From positions 1,364,001-1,428,000 of the forward strand of contig OZ037858.1 in NCBI GenBank assembly GCA_964035575.1: 64,000 nucleotides of DNA. The letters run 5' to 3'. Below, piece by piece: positions 12,280 through 23,737 of this stretch (its first letter is position 1; each line of letters starts with the position of its first letter). The notes beneath the pieces were generated by a model that was not told the origin of the DNA, ran no database searches, and saw only the letters and a list, made by a program, of their open reading frames with translations. A program made the position numbers and the translations under genes. This stretch comes from Rhynchopus sp. YZ270_cl-10 (taxonomy: Eukaryota; Euglenozoa; Diplonemea; Diplonemida; Diplonemidae).

Positions 12280-13076
12280 GGGTATAGGCAGGGATTTTTC
12301 TAATTCTGGATTGGGATTGGGATTTCGGAAAAATAAAAAAATTCCCTGAAAAAAATTCCCTGTTTTTCCCCACAGCAATTTCAGGTACATTCTACTCCAC
12401 CCCACCCCCAGAGAGTTTCGCCTGTGGGATGCGATCGATCAACGCGATCAAATAAAGCGAAAAAAGGGGGAAGTTGTTTCATAAAACCCGAAAAAAGGGG
12501 AAAGGAAAAAAAAAAAGTCCCGGATTTTTGAGGAAAAATTGGCTCTGCAGGCGGTTGCTGTAGTTGTGGGTGCGGATGTTCGCGTCAGTTGCAGGCAAAC
12601 GTCCAGCATCAGAGACATTTGAGGTTGTGCACAAGAAGAACGTCGAAGACGTGTCAATCGCATTCAATTATGAGGGTTGGAAGACGGAGGAGATCTCAAA
12701 TGTTGCGTACCGTGGCTTCGCCAGGAACCTTTGGGTGCCATGACTGCCGTTTCTTTCATAAATGTACCGAGGTTACTGATAAGGCTGACACACTACGGAT
12801 TGTGGTTCACCCTCCCCACCTGCCTTTTGTGCATCAGAGGGGAGAAAGCGCCACGACTCCCTGCACTGGCAGGGAGTCGCGCGCGCGAAGCGCGCGCAGC
12901 GACCGCTTTTACGGGGGGACCCCAAATGACCCCCGGCGAGAGCCCTGACGACAATAAAAAAAACGACAATAAAAAAACAGCCCAAAAACTATACCAAAAA
13001 AACAGGGAATTTTTTGGATTGGGATTTCGGAATTTGGCCAAAAAGGGACGGATTTAGAGATATCCTTGGGTATAGG
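12280..13076. mobile_element. Composite repeat flanked by 9-bp direct repeats
   Basis: The 9-mer GGGTATAGG occurs at 12280-12288 and 13068-13076, as a target duplication would. Just inside, a sequence with GGATTGGGATTTCGG is repeated in direct orientation at both ends (near 12310 and 13015). The interior contains a reverse-oriented fragment of repeat R (12867-12911) and a 55-codon open frame (12576-12743) with fairly normal coding composition but no recognised family. The class of element is unclear. Confidence 0.5.
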
Positions 13077-13108
13077 TCTAAAAAAGCTCCCCTCCTTTGA
13101 TTCAGAAC

Positions 13109-13150
13109 GATCGGCGTGCACGTGAAGCATATTTTTTTGATTTTCAAGGC
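13109..13150 (+). repeat. Short hairpin repeat, family B, partial
   Basis: CGTGCACGTGAAGCATA matches the family B core; the right edge is decayed but keeps the downstream TTCAAG. Confidence 0.45.
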
Positions 13151-13683
13151 AGCTTTTTACGAGCCACATTCATGCGCGACGGGAAAAAAAAAAAAACAGC
13201 AACCAAAACCCCCCCTTCAGCGAATCAACGTTTCCGATCAGAAAACGGATTTTTTTTTTTTTTTTAAATTTTTTTTTGTGTTATTGAGCACCAGTTATGC
13301 TTCTTTTTTTGTCCTCTATCAGTACCCCGCACACAACATCGTGGGTCTTATCGGGGGGGACCCTACATTTTTCTGTTCTCTTCATAACAAAACTCTGGAA
13401 AAAGCCCCCCTTTCTATTTTCTCATATCCCTCTTTGCATCGCGACCGAGCTGCGTTTTAAGGTTTAACTGCTCTTTCTTTTATGTTGTGAAGCAGTTCTT
13501 ACTCAAATGAGTATGCAATAATATTGGGGATTGCCTACCATTTTAAACACCCCGGGGTTCGATAACCCGCGGAGTGTCAGTGCCTGCGTCCCAGAGGCGT
13601 TTGCACTGTCAACTTCACTTTTAAAACCACCTTACTCTCTTCAGTTGGGGGGGGGGGTACACCACCACCACTACCACTCAGCG

Positions 13684-16600
13684 ATGCGAGGCGTTGAATT
13701 CCTCATTGAAGCCGCCCCCGACGTGGTGGTCAAGCACGGTGTATGGCAGGGTGTCAGCGAAGCCGAGGGGGGCAACCACATAGCTGCCGTGCGGCACGAC
13801 GTCTTTGCGCACTTTGATGTGCCACACCACCAGACCTTCGACCTCAGCTACAAAACCAGCGGTGGGACAGCGCGCTTGGTGCGCACCGACACACAACTCG
13901 AAACCTTTCTCAAGCTGCATCGAGCACGCAGGGTCTCTGCGCCAAAGGGAATACCTAATTTACGTTTGCTTTCACCCCCCTCACTATTGACCCCAGAAGA
14001 GCTGTACGCGGCATTAGAAGGGGAGCAGACGATAGCGCTTCTTTGCAGAAGCGAAGAAGGTGTGCAGAAGAAGTTGCAGGTGTCGTGCGCTGCGCTAGAC
14101 GAGGCTGCTTCTGGTGGAGATGCGGGCCGCTGCTTCACGCAGATCCGCGACGGAGTGACGTGCCTCTTCTCTGCAGTAGAAGTCGTCTCCTTCACCGAAG
14201 AGCCATCAGGCAGTACAGTGGACATAGACGACCCCTTCAGTGCCTCCGTCTTCGCAGCGCACATCACAAAACACACCGGACAAACCTGGGTAGACCTAGC
14301 GCAAAGCGCGGGAGTCGGGTTTACACTTTCAGTTACACACCCAAATGGGTAAATCCAATTTAAAAAAAGGACCCTTTTTCCCCCATATCCCTTCCTAATT
14401 CACCTTTCTGCAGGGCGGACACAATGAGATAGTTACACTATGCCTGCGAATGTGTCGCCACGGTCTGGGCAGGTTGGGGATGTGTCGCAGGCTGATGTGT
14501 TCTCGGAGCTGGACATATGCCCGAAGTGCAGCTCCCCTGAGTCGGAGTACTGCCCTATGACGGGCCTGCCACACGCACCCAATGTTCATGCGCTGCATGG
14601 GGGCTACGTGCGGGTCAAGCGCTGGGTCGCCATCAAGCAGCCTCTGTCTGAATTCGACGCAAACCCGCAGCGCTACGTCGAGAAGATTGCTGAGGTCTGG
14701 GATGTCCCCTTCCACTCCCTCACCCTCATCTCGCGCGTCCCTGTGCACCTCATCCTGGTCTCGCCCACCTTCCAGCTGCACTGTGCGGGTCAGTACAAAC
14801 TCGTACAGCACCACGTCGGCTCGCCGCAGCTCTACAACAACGCACCTATATGGGAGCAGCAGCTCACAGAGGACGACATTGCAGGGGGCTTCCTTCCGAA
14901 GTATGTGTCAGGATTTTTTTTTTATATGAAGATGGCTGCGAGGCTTAGGTCTTGCCTTTCTCATTGTTGGTTTCGTGGTGCAACTAACTCCATAACCCGC
15001 TTTCTTCACAGACTGTTGTTCAAATCCGAGATCGACCGTCGTTGGGTTGTGGCAGACACATTAGACGACCTGCTGTTTCATTTGAGGTATGCAGCCACCA
15101 AAGGACACTATCAAAACACTCAAAATGCAGCTCCGAAAACGAAACCTCCCTACCAACCTTTGTGCGGTCGTGGTCGTCGAACGAACCTGCTGGGTGGGTG
15201 CCGGATGAGGAGATCCACGTCACTGCACAGGAGGCGGCACCGAAGCTGAAGGGGAAGGACCTGACGTACATAGAGGTCGAGGCGGTGGTGCCGTACGACC
15301 CGTCCAAGGAGGAGGAGCATTTGGTGAAGCCGCCGCCCGCACCGAAGCCGGTGCTCCTGCCCGGGAAGCCTTCAGGCGCTGTGCGCACCCCACACCACGT
15401 CAACCAGCGCGTTGCTGTGCGCGACAAAGGCGACGCACGCTGGCTCCTCGGCACCGTCGTCGACGTCAAGGAAGACATCCCCCTCGTCCGCCCCGACGGC
15501 CACCTCGCAAAGTGGCGTGACAAATACGTCTGGGACGAAATCGCCCCTGTCACCGAACCTGCCCCCGGTGAGTTCTCTGCGCGTGAGGTGAAAGTCAACG
15601 GTGAGTACCTCGCACCCGATGAGAGTGGCGTATACTTCACGAGCCGTGTGGTGTGGGTTTCAGAGGACGGTCTGACGTGCGATGTGTACCTGAGCGACGG
15701 TCGTCTGTGGGCAGGTGTGTTGACTGCAGGGTTGCTGGACAAAGAGAGTACGCGGGCAGACTTTGCGCGGTGGCGTGGGATGAGTGACGACACCTGGGAG
15801 ATGCAGGACCTGTCGAAGCACGGCGACAAGATCGACTTTGAGTACCGCATAGGCGACCGTGTGCAGGTGCGCGACTCTGAGGAGGAGATGTGGCTGACCG
15901 GGCGGGTCACGGGGTATGCAGACGACGTTGTTGTGGCGGACCTGGGCCTTGATGACCACACCGTCCAAAAGAAGGATATGTACCGCCCCACAGTCATGCC
16001 CGACATCTGGTCGGAAGAAGGCAAATCCTACGTGTGGAAGCAGGTCCGCAAATTCCCCGAGCAAGACTACATCGCCCCTCTCGTAGGCCGCCGTGTCCTC
16101 ATCGTCGCAGTCTCGTACAGCGGCACGGAGCTTGGGATCAGACAACACCACAACACCAAACGCGACAAGGACATTGCGCATGCTGCACACAACTTGGCGT
16201 TGACACTAACAGAGATCGGCTATAATGCGGACTTCCGCCTTGTGACAGATACCTATGGCAGCCAGACATATCCATCACGCCAGAACATCCTGAAGGGTCT
16301 GGATTGGCTTATCCGCGACGCATCGGAAGGCGACAGTCTTCTCTTTGCCTTTATCGGTCGTGCGAAGACCGCAACAGAAGATGTGGCTGGGGTGGACGGT
16401 GGGCTGTACCCTGCGGACTACCACATGGAGGGGGTTATCACGGACAACGAAATCTTTGACATCTTGCACACCATCCCGAAGGGTGTCAAGCTGACCTGCA
16501 TCTTCGACACTGCACCTCCTACTGCAGTGGTGACCCTCCCGCAGGCCGTCTACGGCGAGAACGAAGGACTCACCTTCTGGAGCCCATCGAGCGTGACACA

Positions 16601-19197
16601 CACAACACAGTTGAACTGCATGCTCAACGTGCTGAGCCTCACACGCGATAGTGTTGTTGAGTTCTCTAAGGGGCGCACCCTCTGTGGGGTTCTCACGAAC
16701 TCTTTGTGCGACCTGCTCGCGGCACACCGGGAGCCTACCGTAAATGTATGCCCTCTCGTTCACCCCTTTTTTTCTGTTGTCAAATTCTTATTCCGACACA
16801 ATTCCCGGCGATCGTTGGTGGAATTTTTTTACTTACACTTTTTCACCCAATGATTCGCTTTTTACTCAAATACCCCCAAAATGCTTGACCTCTTTTATCC
16901 CTCATCCCTGCTTCCCACAGGAACTCATCTTCCAACTGAGTGCAGACCTCAGCGACATCCGCCTCTACCCACAGTACTCCTCCAACGCATACGAAGCCAA
17001 CGCAGGCATCATGATGAAACAGTTTTACTTAGGGAGCTACCCTGTGGGACGCCGGCACTTCCCTCCATTACCTTTGCGCTCTATTGAGGTGCGGATGTGT
17101 GGTGAAGAGGACGCACACGGGTCGTACATACTGAAGCAGCAGGGAAGCAATGCGCAGACCCCAATCCCCGACGAGCACGGCCACCATGCCTTTACGAACT
17201 ACACCACCACTGCCCCGTTTTGGGAGAAGATGGGGGACGCGGCGTTCCAGATCCGCCACTACTCTGGGTGCTGGTTTATTATCCGCGATGTGTACGGCGA
17301 GCTGCGGTACCTATACCGCTCTGCGAAGGGACATCCCTACCCGCCTGTTGAGAGCGAGGCGTGGGTTGCGGTGCAGGCGCCGTTCCCGGTACCCACGATT
17401 GAACTCAAATACGGTGGTGTCGCTGCGCAAGACCCCGCCGCAGCAGCAGAAGCAAGCGGCGTGCTGCTCGACTACGTCACCCTCGGCAGAACCCGCTACA
17501 ACCCCGGCGAAAAGGTCTCCACGTTCACATCCTCCCCCACTACATACACCCTACGCATGCCCGACGGCGTCTACATCCACTGGGTCAACAAAAGCAAAGT
17601 CCGTCTCGACCCTGCCGACACCGACGTCCAAGTAGGTGACCTCGTAGCAGTCCGCGACCACCCCAACGAAGACTGGATCATAGGCAAGATCCTCCGCTTT
17701 TCAAAAGGCACTCAAGGGAAACCCGGACGGCCGTACGTCAAACCGCAGACAACAACAGGGATACCATGGGAAAATGAGGGGGGCTACCTGTTCCGGTATG
17801 TGGAAAAGGTGGAGTTGGGGGTGAGCTTCGAGGGCAAGGATGTGACGGGGCGGTGGTTCCCGATTGTGTTGACCATGGACAATGGGGATGGGACCTATCA
17901 AGCGGATGTGCACGACGAGACGGGGCAGGTCAAGCAGTGGAGCCAGATACATCCGCAGAACATGCGACGTCCACGTCACCTTGAGGTGGGTGTCTCCTCG
18001 CTTCGGAAGGAGGTGGAGCGCTGGCGCGGCAAGTCAGACGAACCCACAGACGACGTCATCACGAAACCACAGCACTACGACTACGGTTTCGACCACACCA
18101 TCCTCGAAGTCGGTGACTCAGTCCGCATTCGCGACTCCCTCATCGAACCCTGGCTCTACGGTACCGTAAAGGACTTCGACTCGAACGGCCTCCCCCTCGT
18201 CTCCCCCAATGATTGGAAGCGTGGTCCCTACGTCTGGCGCGTACTCGAGCTAGCCGACGCACCACGGAAGGAAGAAGAGGACCCTGAAGAGGTGTGGGAG
18301 GACATTGTGGAGAGAAGCCTTGCCTTCAGCGCACCCATGCACACAACGTTCTGTGCACGGCGGAAGGTCCGGTGTGTGCGGTTTACACCGCTGAAGCTGC
18401 GTGACCCGGAGCAGACAGAGGTTGCGGTGGGGTGTCTGCAGCTGCTCCTTAGCCATGTCTACGAGCTTCCGAATCCGACCTTCAAGCTGGCAAAGGAGTA
18501 CACCGCAGGGAAGGGGCTGCCCGATTACAAGCCGAGCAACGCAGGGATGGTCAGCTACTCCTGCTGGAAGTGTCCCATGCCAGCCTCAGTAGTCTTCCAG
18601 CTCACTGAGCCAGCAGTGGTCTACGGCTACCGCCTTCAAACCCCTGCAAACGAGATCCCCGAGCTCGACCCTATCTCATGGAAAATCGAAGTGGCCGACG
18701 GCGTCGACTCCGACTGGATGCTCTGGGACATACAAGACCTTGGGGAGAACGCGCAAGGTGAATCCCTCGTATGGGAGACACCACTCCCGGTGACACGCCT
18801 CACATGGAGTGAACAGTTCCGTCCAGAGCGGCATTGGTTTGAAGGTGGAAAGTCGTTCGTCACACCGTGCGCCTCCGATAAGTGCAAAGCGCTCTTCGCA
18901 TTGAACGGGACGTACCAGCTAGCAGAAAAGAAGGGCGATGGGATACGTGGCCAGCCGCTCTTCCGCAAAGGGGACATCCATCTGCACCTGTCGGAGTACA
19001 ACACATGGCTTGTCAGCATGAGCGAAAGCGATGTCCTCCAGAACACCGGCTTCGGCTTTGTACGTGCACCCGACACCTCTGTGCTGTGCTATAAAGGGCT
19101 TGACTGGGAGGTCTACGGCGTCAACGACAAAAAGCTGGTGTGGGTGATCGACCCTTTGATCCAGGTTGAGCCCTTTGTCGACACAGAGGTTATATGA
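13684..19197 (+). CDS. Giant pseudo-metacaspase scaffold protein, 1697 aa, 5 exons
   Basis: Exons are 13684-14348, 14433-14900, 15012-15086, 15131-16739 and 16921-19197; all junctions keep frame. Residues about 722-935 match the metacaspase (C14) fold: a VLIVAVSYSG strand, PSRQNILKGLDWL, then SLLFAFIGRA and LTCIFDTAPP. In active metacaspases those last two are SGHG and DSCHS. Here the catalytic His is Arg813 and the Cys is Ala864, so it should be proteolytically inactive. Around it are four SH3-like VRD..x..W..G.V units (about 490, 640, 1174, 1333), two Tudor/Agenet-like units (about 570, 1250), three G.Y.L....GxP-type beta modules (about 341, 1005, 1597), a CxxC...C cluster near 252-264, a possible PB1-like N-terminus and a galactose-binding-like region near 1486. 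It is probably an adaptor or pseudoenzyme. The exon 1-2 join is the weakest: 13684-14352 could instead be a separate 222-aa gene, with a new start at 14440. Confidence 0.8.
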
Positions 19198-19604
19198 TGT
19201 TTTTTTTTCTATCTTGCGCACCCACTCAACAAATGACGGGTTTCATTACTTCGGTTTCGTTGTGGAACATCGGTGTCTGCATCCACAGAGGTGTTTTGAC
19301 GCTTTTCAATTTTCATTTTCCCCTTCAAATAGATGTACAGTGTGCATCTCTCAAGTTTGCTTTCGTGACAAAAGCACGAAAGGTTTAGGATCACCTTACC
19401 AACCATTCTTTTGAGCGTCTACATCTTTTGACGTCGATTCTCCTAATTCTAGCATCGGGGTTGGGGTTTTTCTCAGAAAGTGTACGTTTCTTAGAACATA
19501 GACAATATTAGCGACACCCTTCTCTTTTATAATCACACAAACACCACCGCCACCACCACCACCACCACCACCAGGTGGCAACTATAGCAAAAAACGAAAG
19601 CAAG
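19198..19604. other. Intergenic with family B and C hairpins
   Basis: The spacer between the scaffold gene and the first PIG-N gene holds a family C hairpin (19271-19320, TGTCTGCATCCACAGAGG), a decayed family B motif near 19333, and a (CCA)n run at about 19547-19573. That run ends in AG and may serve as the trans-splice acceptor for the next gene. Confidence 0.6.
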
Positions 19605-22430
19605 ATGGTGTCGGTGTCCTTTATGGGCTACTCGGTGACACACATGTTGTTGTCTGTGTTCTTCCACACGATTATTGGGTACAACTACTTCGATTTTATG
19701 TTTACAAGCGAACTGAAGCAGTCTGGGTCTGTGTCGCCTATTCTTCCTCCGACGGGTGAGCCACCGGCACATCGTGTGGTGCTCATGACGATTGACAGTG
19801 CCTCTGCAGACGTTGTCTTCTCTGCAGCAAAGAGTGGCAACGACCAGGCACCCTTCATCGAAGAGAAGCTGCAAACTGCGTGCTGGGGTGTAAGCCATGT
19901 GACCGGCCCGACACAGACCCGACCTACGCACGTTTCGATGTTTGCCGGTGTAGGTGAGGACCCCGCGAATATACGAAACGGGTGGCGGACGAACTACAAG
20001 CCAGTAGACACCATCATGCGGCGTGCCTCGTCTGCATGGATGTGGGGGTACAGTGAGACCGTGAAGATGAGCCAGGGGCAGTTCATCAAGGCATTCCCAG
20101 CTCCGCGTTCCAATGCAGCTACACCCAACGGTGTCGACGATTGGGTGGTAACCAACGCAAGCGCTGTGCTCAGAGGTGTCAGCGATGAAGGTGGGGAGGC
20201 GCTGCGTCTGCTGAAGCGGAAGGGTGCCTTCTTCTACTTCCACTTCCTTGGTCTGGACACGTTGGGGCATAACTTTGGGGAAGGGTCGTCGGATTATATG
20301 ATGAAACTGACGCATGTGGACAGAAGCATTAAAAACACGGTCGAATTCTTCAACAACTTCTTCGGAGATGACAGAACCGCCTTCATCATCACCTCCGACC
20401 ACGGGATGGACGGCAAAGGGCACGAAGGGGCTTCGCCGAAGGAGACACGCACACCGTTCATTGCGTGGGGCAGCGGCATCAACACTGCGTGCGACGTGCA
20501 GCGCATTCTGAAGGGCTCGGAACGTGAGGAGATGGAGATCACGCATGCCAAGTGGGGCCTGCGTGTAGAGCGGCGCTACGACATCATGCAGCGCGACGTG
20601 TCCATGCTCATTCCTGCGCTTCTCGCAGTCCCCTTTCCCGCGAACAGCGAGGGCCTCCTTCCCACGCAGTACATGATGAAGGATAAGACCACCCGTGCGC
20701 ATGCCCTGTACAGCAGCATTGAACACTCGATGAACCGTGTCAAAGCCGCAGAGAAGTACTGGCTCACCGCCAACCCGCACTTCCTGGTGAAGTCGCGGGC
20801 CTTCAAGGAGGTGTCTGCGAGGTACTTCGAAGTGACGAAGGTCTTTGCTGCGCAGGACTACGAGGCGGTCATTGAGATGTGCCAGGAGTTGGCACCCATG
20901 TTCGCAGACGTGACGGAGTACTATAGGTCGTACAACCACTTCTTTGTGACGGCCTGCATCACTGTGTGCTACGCAATCTGGATTCTGTACAGCTTCTCCG
21001 TTGTCGCAGTTGTGACGGAAGGCGAAATCCAGGATGAGATCCGGAAGGAAAAGCTCTTCTACGACACACTGCTGTCCAAGACGTCCTCCGACGGCTCGCT
21101 CAACAAGGGCTCCTTCATCATGGAGTGGCTTCCCACCATCCTCTGCCTTGGGATGATTGCAGGGTACTCTTTGCTGCGCCACATCCCGCTGGGTATTGTT
21201 GGCGTCTTCGTCCTCCCGTGCCTGGCGCTGTCGTTCATCAAGAAGGAAAGCGCTGCTTTGTTCAAGTACTTCGGAAGGGTCGGCTTCTTTCAATACGTGC
21301 TTCTCATTGTGACAGTAGTCGTGCTGACGTACGGCTTCTACAACCGTGCGGTGTACTTCGTTTTGTGCTTTGGTCTCGCAATGTACACAGTGTGCTTCTT
21401 CAACCGCTCGGGACGCAAGAGTGCGGACGACAAGATACCATTTGTGTCGTGCATCATGATCGTGTTCTTGGGGGCGTTCACGCTGCTGCCTACGACCGCA
21501 GATGGAAGCACACTTAACGTGTCTGGGGCGATGTCGATGCTGCCCAACATTTTCTGCCACATCTTGCTGGTGGCGAAGACGGACAAGCACAAGCGCCAGA
21601 CCTTCCAGGCTCCTGCGCTGCTGTGGAGCTGCGCTGTTGCGGTTGTGCTTGTGAAGGACTTCTACCTGCCAAGGAACACCCCGCACCCGCTCGGGTGGGT
21701 GACGATGGCGCTCATGATGGCGTCGTTCCTTCTTCCCGTGAGAGGACCTTCGTTTGGCGTGGACCGTCTTGAGTACTTCCTGCTGTGCATGCAGACGCCC
21801 ACGACGCTTCTCGCGGTCGGGTATGAGTCGCTGTTTGCGGTGATTCTGTGCACTGTGCTGCTCTTGTTTGCACGCCGCTTCCGCACGACGCCCTCTGTTA
21901 TCCTTGGGCCCGCCGTGCTGGCGCTGCTCGGGATCTCGCTGTTCTCTGTGTCGGGCGTACGCGGGTTTGGGACGTTGACTTTGGGGTCACTGCATAGGTT
22001 CCCACCTCTCAGCAGACTCGCGGTGTTGGTGCTGATTGTGTTGAAGGCGCTGATCCCTATTATTTGCGTTGGTGCCGGGTACACTGCGGCGTTTGAAGGT
22101 GAGTCGCAGCACTTGGTCAATGCGATGCACATCTGCATTGCGCTTGCGGACTGCGCAGCCCTGTACCTGGCGTGCGTCTTCAAACTGCACGGTACATGGA
22201 AGGCCGTCACAGTGAGCGTACTCCCCTTCTGCATCGTCAACTTTATTCCCTGTGTTCTGATCTGCATCCAGGCGATGAGCCTCCTCCTTGCGAACACCTT
22301 CGACAAAAAAGAGCAACACTTCCCATCGCGCGCACCGAAGGCAATCAAAAAAAATGTTCTCCGTTCCAAGACCCCCGCCCGCTCACACACCCCCGCAAAC
22401 CTCAGACACGACGATATCGTTGTCAAATGA
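19605..22430 (+). CDS. GPI ethanolamine phosphate transferase 1-like (PIG-N/Mcd4 type), divergent copy
   Basis: 941 aa. PIG-N-type enzymes add ethanolamine phosphate to the first mannose of GPI anchors in the ER membrane. An N-terminal membrane anchor (about 12-34) precedes an alkaline-phosphatase-superfamily lumenal domain: metal Asp64 in MTIDSASAD, nucleophile Thr103 in PTQTRPTHV, FLGLDTLGH, and TSDHGM. The PIG-N hallmark GVGEDPANIRNGW and the W.WG motif follow. The C-terminal half is a multi-pass membrane domain. The start is the ATG at 19605, since the open frame upstream begins only with GTG. Against the neighbour at 23738 the motifs diverge (TQTRPTH versus TESRPGH; IDSASAD versus LDGAPAD), but metal-binding and nucleophile residues remain, so it is probably active. 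The substrate position could have shifted. Confidence 0.88.
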   Translation: MVSVSFMGYSVTHMLLSVFFHTIIGYNYFDFMFTSELKQSGSVSPILPPTGEPPAHRVVLMTIDSASADVVFSAAKSGNDQAPFIEEKLQTACWGVSHVTGPTQTRPTHVSMFAGVGEDPANIRNGWRTNYKPVDTIMRRASSAWMWGYSETVKMSQGQFIKAFPAPRSNAATPNGVDDWVVTNASAVLRGVSDEGGEALRLLKRKGAFFYFHFLGLDTLGHNFGEGSSDYMMKLTHVDRSIKNTVEFFNNFFGDDRTAFIITSDHGMDGKGHEGASPKETRTPFIAWGSGINTACDVQRILKGSEREEMEITHAKWGLRVERRYDIMQRDVSMLIPALLAVPFPANSEGLLPTQYMMKDKTTRAHALYSSIEHSMNRVKAAEKYWLTANPHFLVKSRAFKEVSARYFEVTKVFAAQDYEAVIEMCQELAPMFADVTEYYRSYNHFFVTACITVCYAIWILYSFSVVAVVTEGEIQDEIRKEKLFYDTLLSKTSSDGSLNKGSFIMEWLPTILCLGMIAGYSLLRHIPLGIVGVFVLPCLALSFIKKESAALFKYFGRVGFFQYVLLIVTVVVLTYGFYNRAVYFVLCFGLAMYTVCFFNRSGRKSADDKIPFVSCIMIVFLGAFTLLPTTADGSTLNVSGAMSMLPNIFCHILLVAKTDKHKRQTFQAPALLWSCAVAVVLVKDFYLPRNTPHPLGWVTMALMMASFLLPVRGPSFGVDRLEYFLLCMQTPTTLLAVGYESLFAVILCTVLLLFARRFRTTPSVILGPAVLALLGISLFSVSGVRGFGTLTLGSLHRFPPLSRLAVLVLIVLKALIPIICVGAGYTAAFEGESQHLVNAMHICIALADCAALYLACVFKLHGTWKAVTVSVLPFCIVNFIPCVLICIQAMSLLLANTFDKKEQHFPSRAPKAIKKNVLRSKTPARSHTPANLRHDDIVVK

Positions 22431-22611
22431 ATACAACGTTTTTTTCCCCCTTTTTTTCCTTTTTGTGTTTTTTTTCTTTTGGGTAGGGGCAGAGGTGTAT
22501 CCTCTATTCACTGAAGGCTTGCTGTCGATGATGCGCATTCGTTTCTCAAGGTTTTTTTTTTTCTATTTGTTTGCATAGATATCCGTTTTTTTATATATAA
22601 CTTCCTTTGTT

Positions 22612-22648
22612 AGATGAGTGTGCACGTGAAGCACAATCATCTTTCAAG
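22612..22648 (+). repeat. Short hairpin repeat, family B, good copy
   Basis: AGATGAGTGTGC pairs with GCACAATCATCT around an ACGTGAA loop. It lies about 180 nt after the preceding stop codon. Confidence 0.7.
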
Positions 22649-22659
22649 TTTTCTTTTTA

Positions 22660-22740
22660 GGTGTCTACGTCCGTAGAGGCGGTTTGCACTTTGAATTACT
22701 TTTTTTTCAAGGTAACTAAGCATGTGCAGCTTGGGTTCAC
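22660..22740 (+). repeat. Family C and family A hairpins side by side
   Basis: GTCTACGTCCGTAGAGGC (CTACG/CGTAG stem) is followed by AAGGTAACTAAGC ... GCTTGGGTTCAC (AAGC/GCTT stem). Confidence 0.6.
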
Positions 22741-23123
22741 ATGTCTTGGAAACCTTTTTTTTGGGGGGGGGTGTGTGTGGTCGGCAATGTTAGTACACAG
22801 CTTCCAGAGAGCGAAGAGATGTATTTGAACAAACGTTAAAAATTAACAGCTTTTTCACTTGGTTAGTAAAAATAGTGGAGCACATCCTCGCGTGCCTGCC
22901 TGCACTAGTAACCAATTTTTTTTAAATTGAATTTCATAAAATGAATTCCAACCAAAAAGACGCCACACCCAGGATGGTGAGACAGGACTGGACAGCTTTT
23001 GAGTCTCGTCCCCGTTGGCCTTGGTGTTCGTCGGTACCTTGTATAAAGATGCCCACATACACCCAGGTTATCGCAGTGTAACATACCTCTGACTGTGGGG
23101 GGTTTTTTTTCAGGGTACTTGCA

Positions 23124-23170
23124 CTTTCATCTGGGGTGGCATCGTACGTGAGCCGTCTGATTCAATAGCT
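23124..23170 (+). repeat. Repeat family D copy
   Basis: Shares CTTTCATC, then GGCATCGTACGTGAG, and ends CAATAGCT, with copies at 59613 and (shorter) 63256. Confidence 0.65.
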
Positions 23171-23241
23171 ACCATATTTTTTTTTGGTACACTGTCACGA
23201 GAGGGCTTTGTATTTCAAGTCAACTTTTTTCTTTTGGAGAA

Positions 23242-23290
23242 CCGATGCCTGCGTCCACAGAGACGTTTTCATTTCCAACTTCAATTTTGT
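23242..23290 (+). repeat. Family C hairpin
   Basis: GATGCCTGCGTCCACAGAGA followed by CGTTTTCATTTC; near-identical in layout to 19271-19320. Confidence 0.6.
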
Positions 23291-23737
23291 CTTGGGTGTG
23301 CACGGATCATTTCTGATACATAACAAGGGAGCAACGAAAACGTCCCGCAGAAACAGTGTCCAATAATAACAGTTAAAAAATAACAAACGGAGAAATATAG
23401 GAGACCCATTGAGGGCCGTGTAGAGAAGGAGAGAAATATGTAAATGTGAAGAGCCAACGAAGTCTCACGCCAAGGTGCGAAATAACCCCCCCCTCTTCCC
23501 CTTCACGTTGTAAGACATGGAAACGTTAATGAAGAGAGAAGAAAAAAAAGGAGACTGGCCAGGAAACTTAAAAAAAGACTGAATTTTTACCATCTTTGCA
23601 TTTCTAGTTTCACTTTTTTCCTTCTCTTCCCTTCCCCTCAAAAATCTTCTAAAACCTCCAAACCCCTCCAGAAAACACAAAACAAGGAAGAGAGCAGGGA
23701 TGATCTAAACGAAAAGAAACATATCCCAGACCAAAAT

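Larger units (their letters stand above)
22431..23737. other. Intergenic with a cluster of hairpin repeats
   Basis: This 1.3-kb spacer holds, in order, family B (22612-22648), C (22660-22690), A (22709-22740), D (23124-23170) and C (23242-23290) elements. No coding sequence is seen. A clean acceptor (ATATCCCAG, ending 23729) precedes the next start. Confidence 0.65.

Noticed and set aside
14414-14432. Acceptor CTGCAG ending at 14413 for intron 1 of the scaffold gene
   Set aside because: Using it runs into a stop codon from the upstream exon's phase. The AG at 14432 keeps the frame into the next exon.
19533-21686. Very long open frame on the minus strand opposite the first PIG-N gene
   Set aside because: G+C-rich third positions on the plus strand leave the opposite frame free of stops. 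The protein is low-complexity His/Arg/Val with no family, and no other gene is on this strand.
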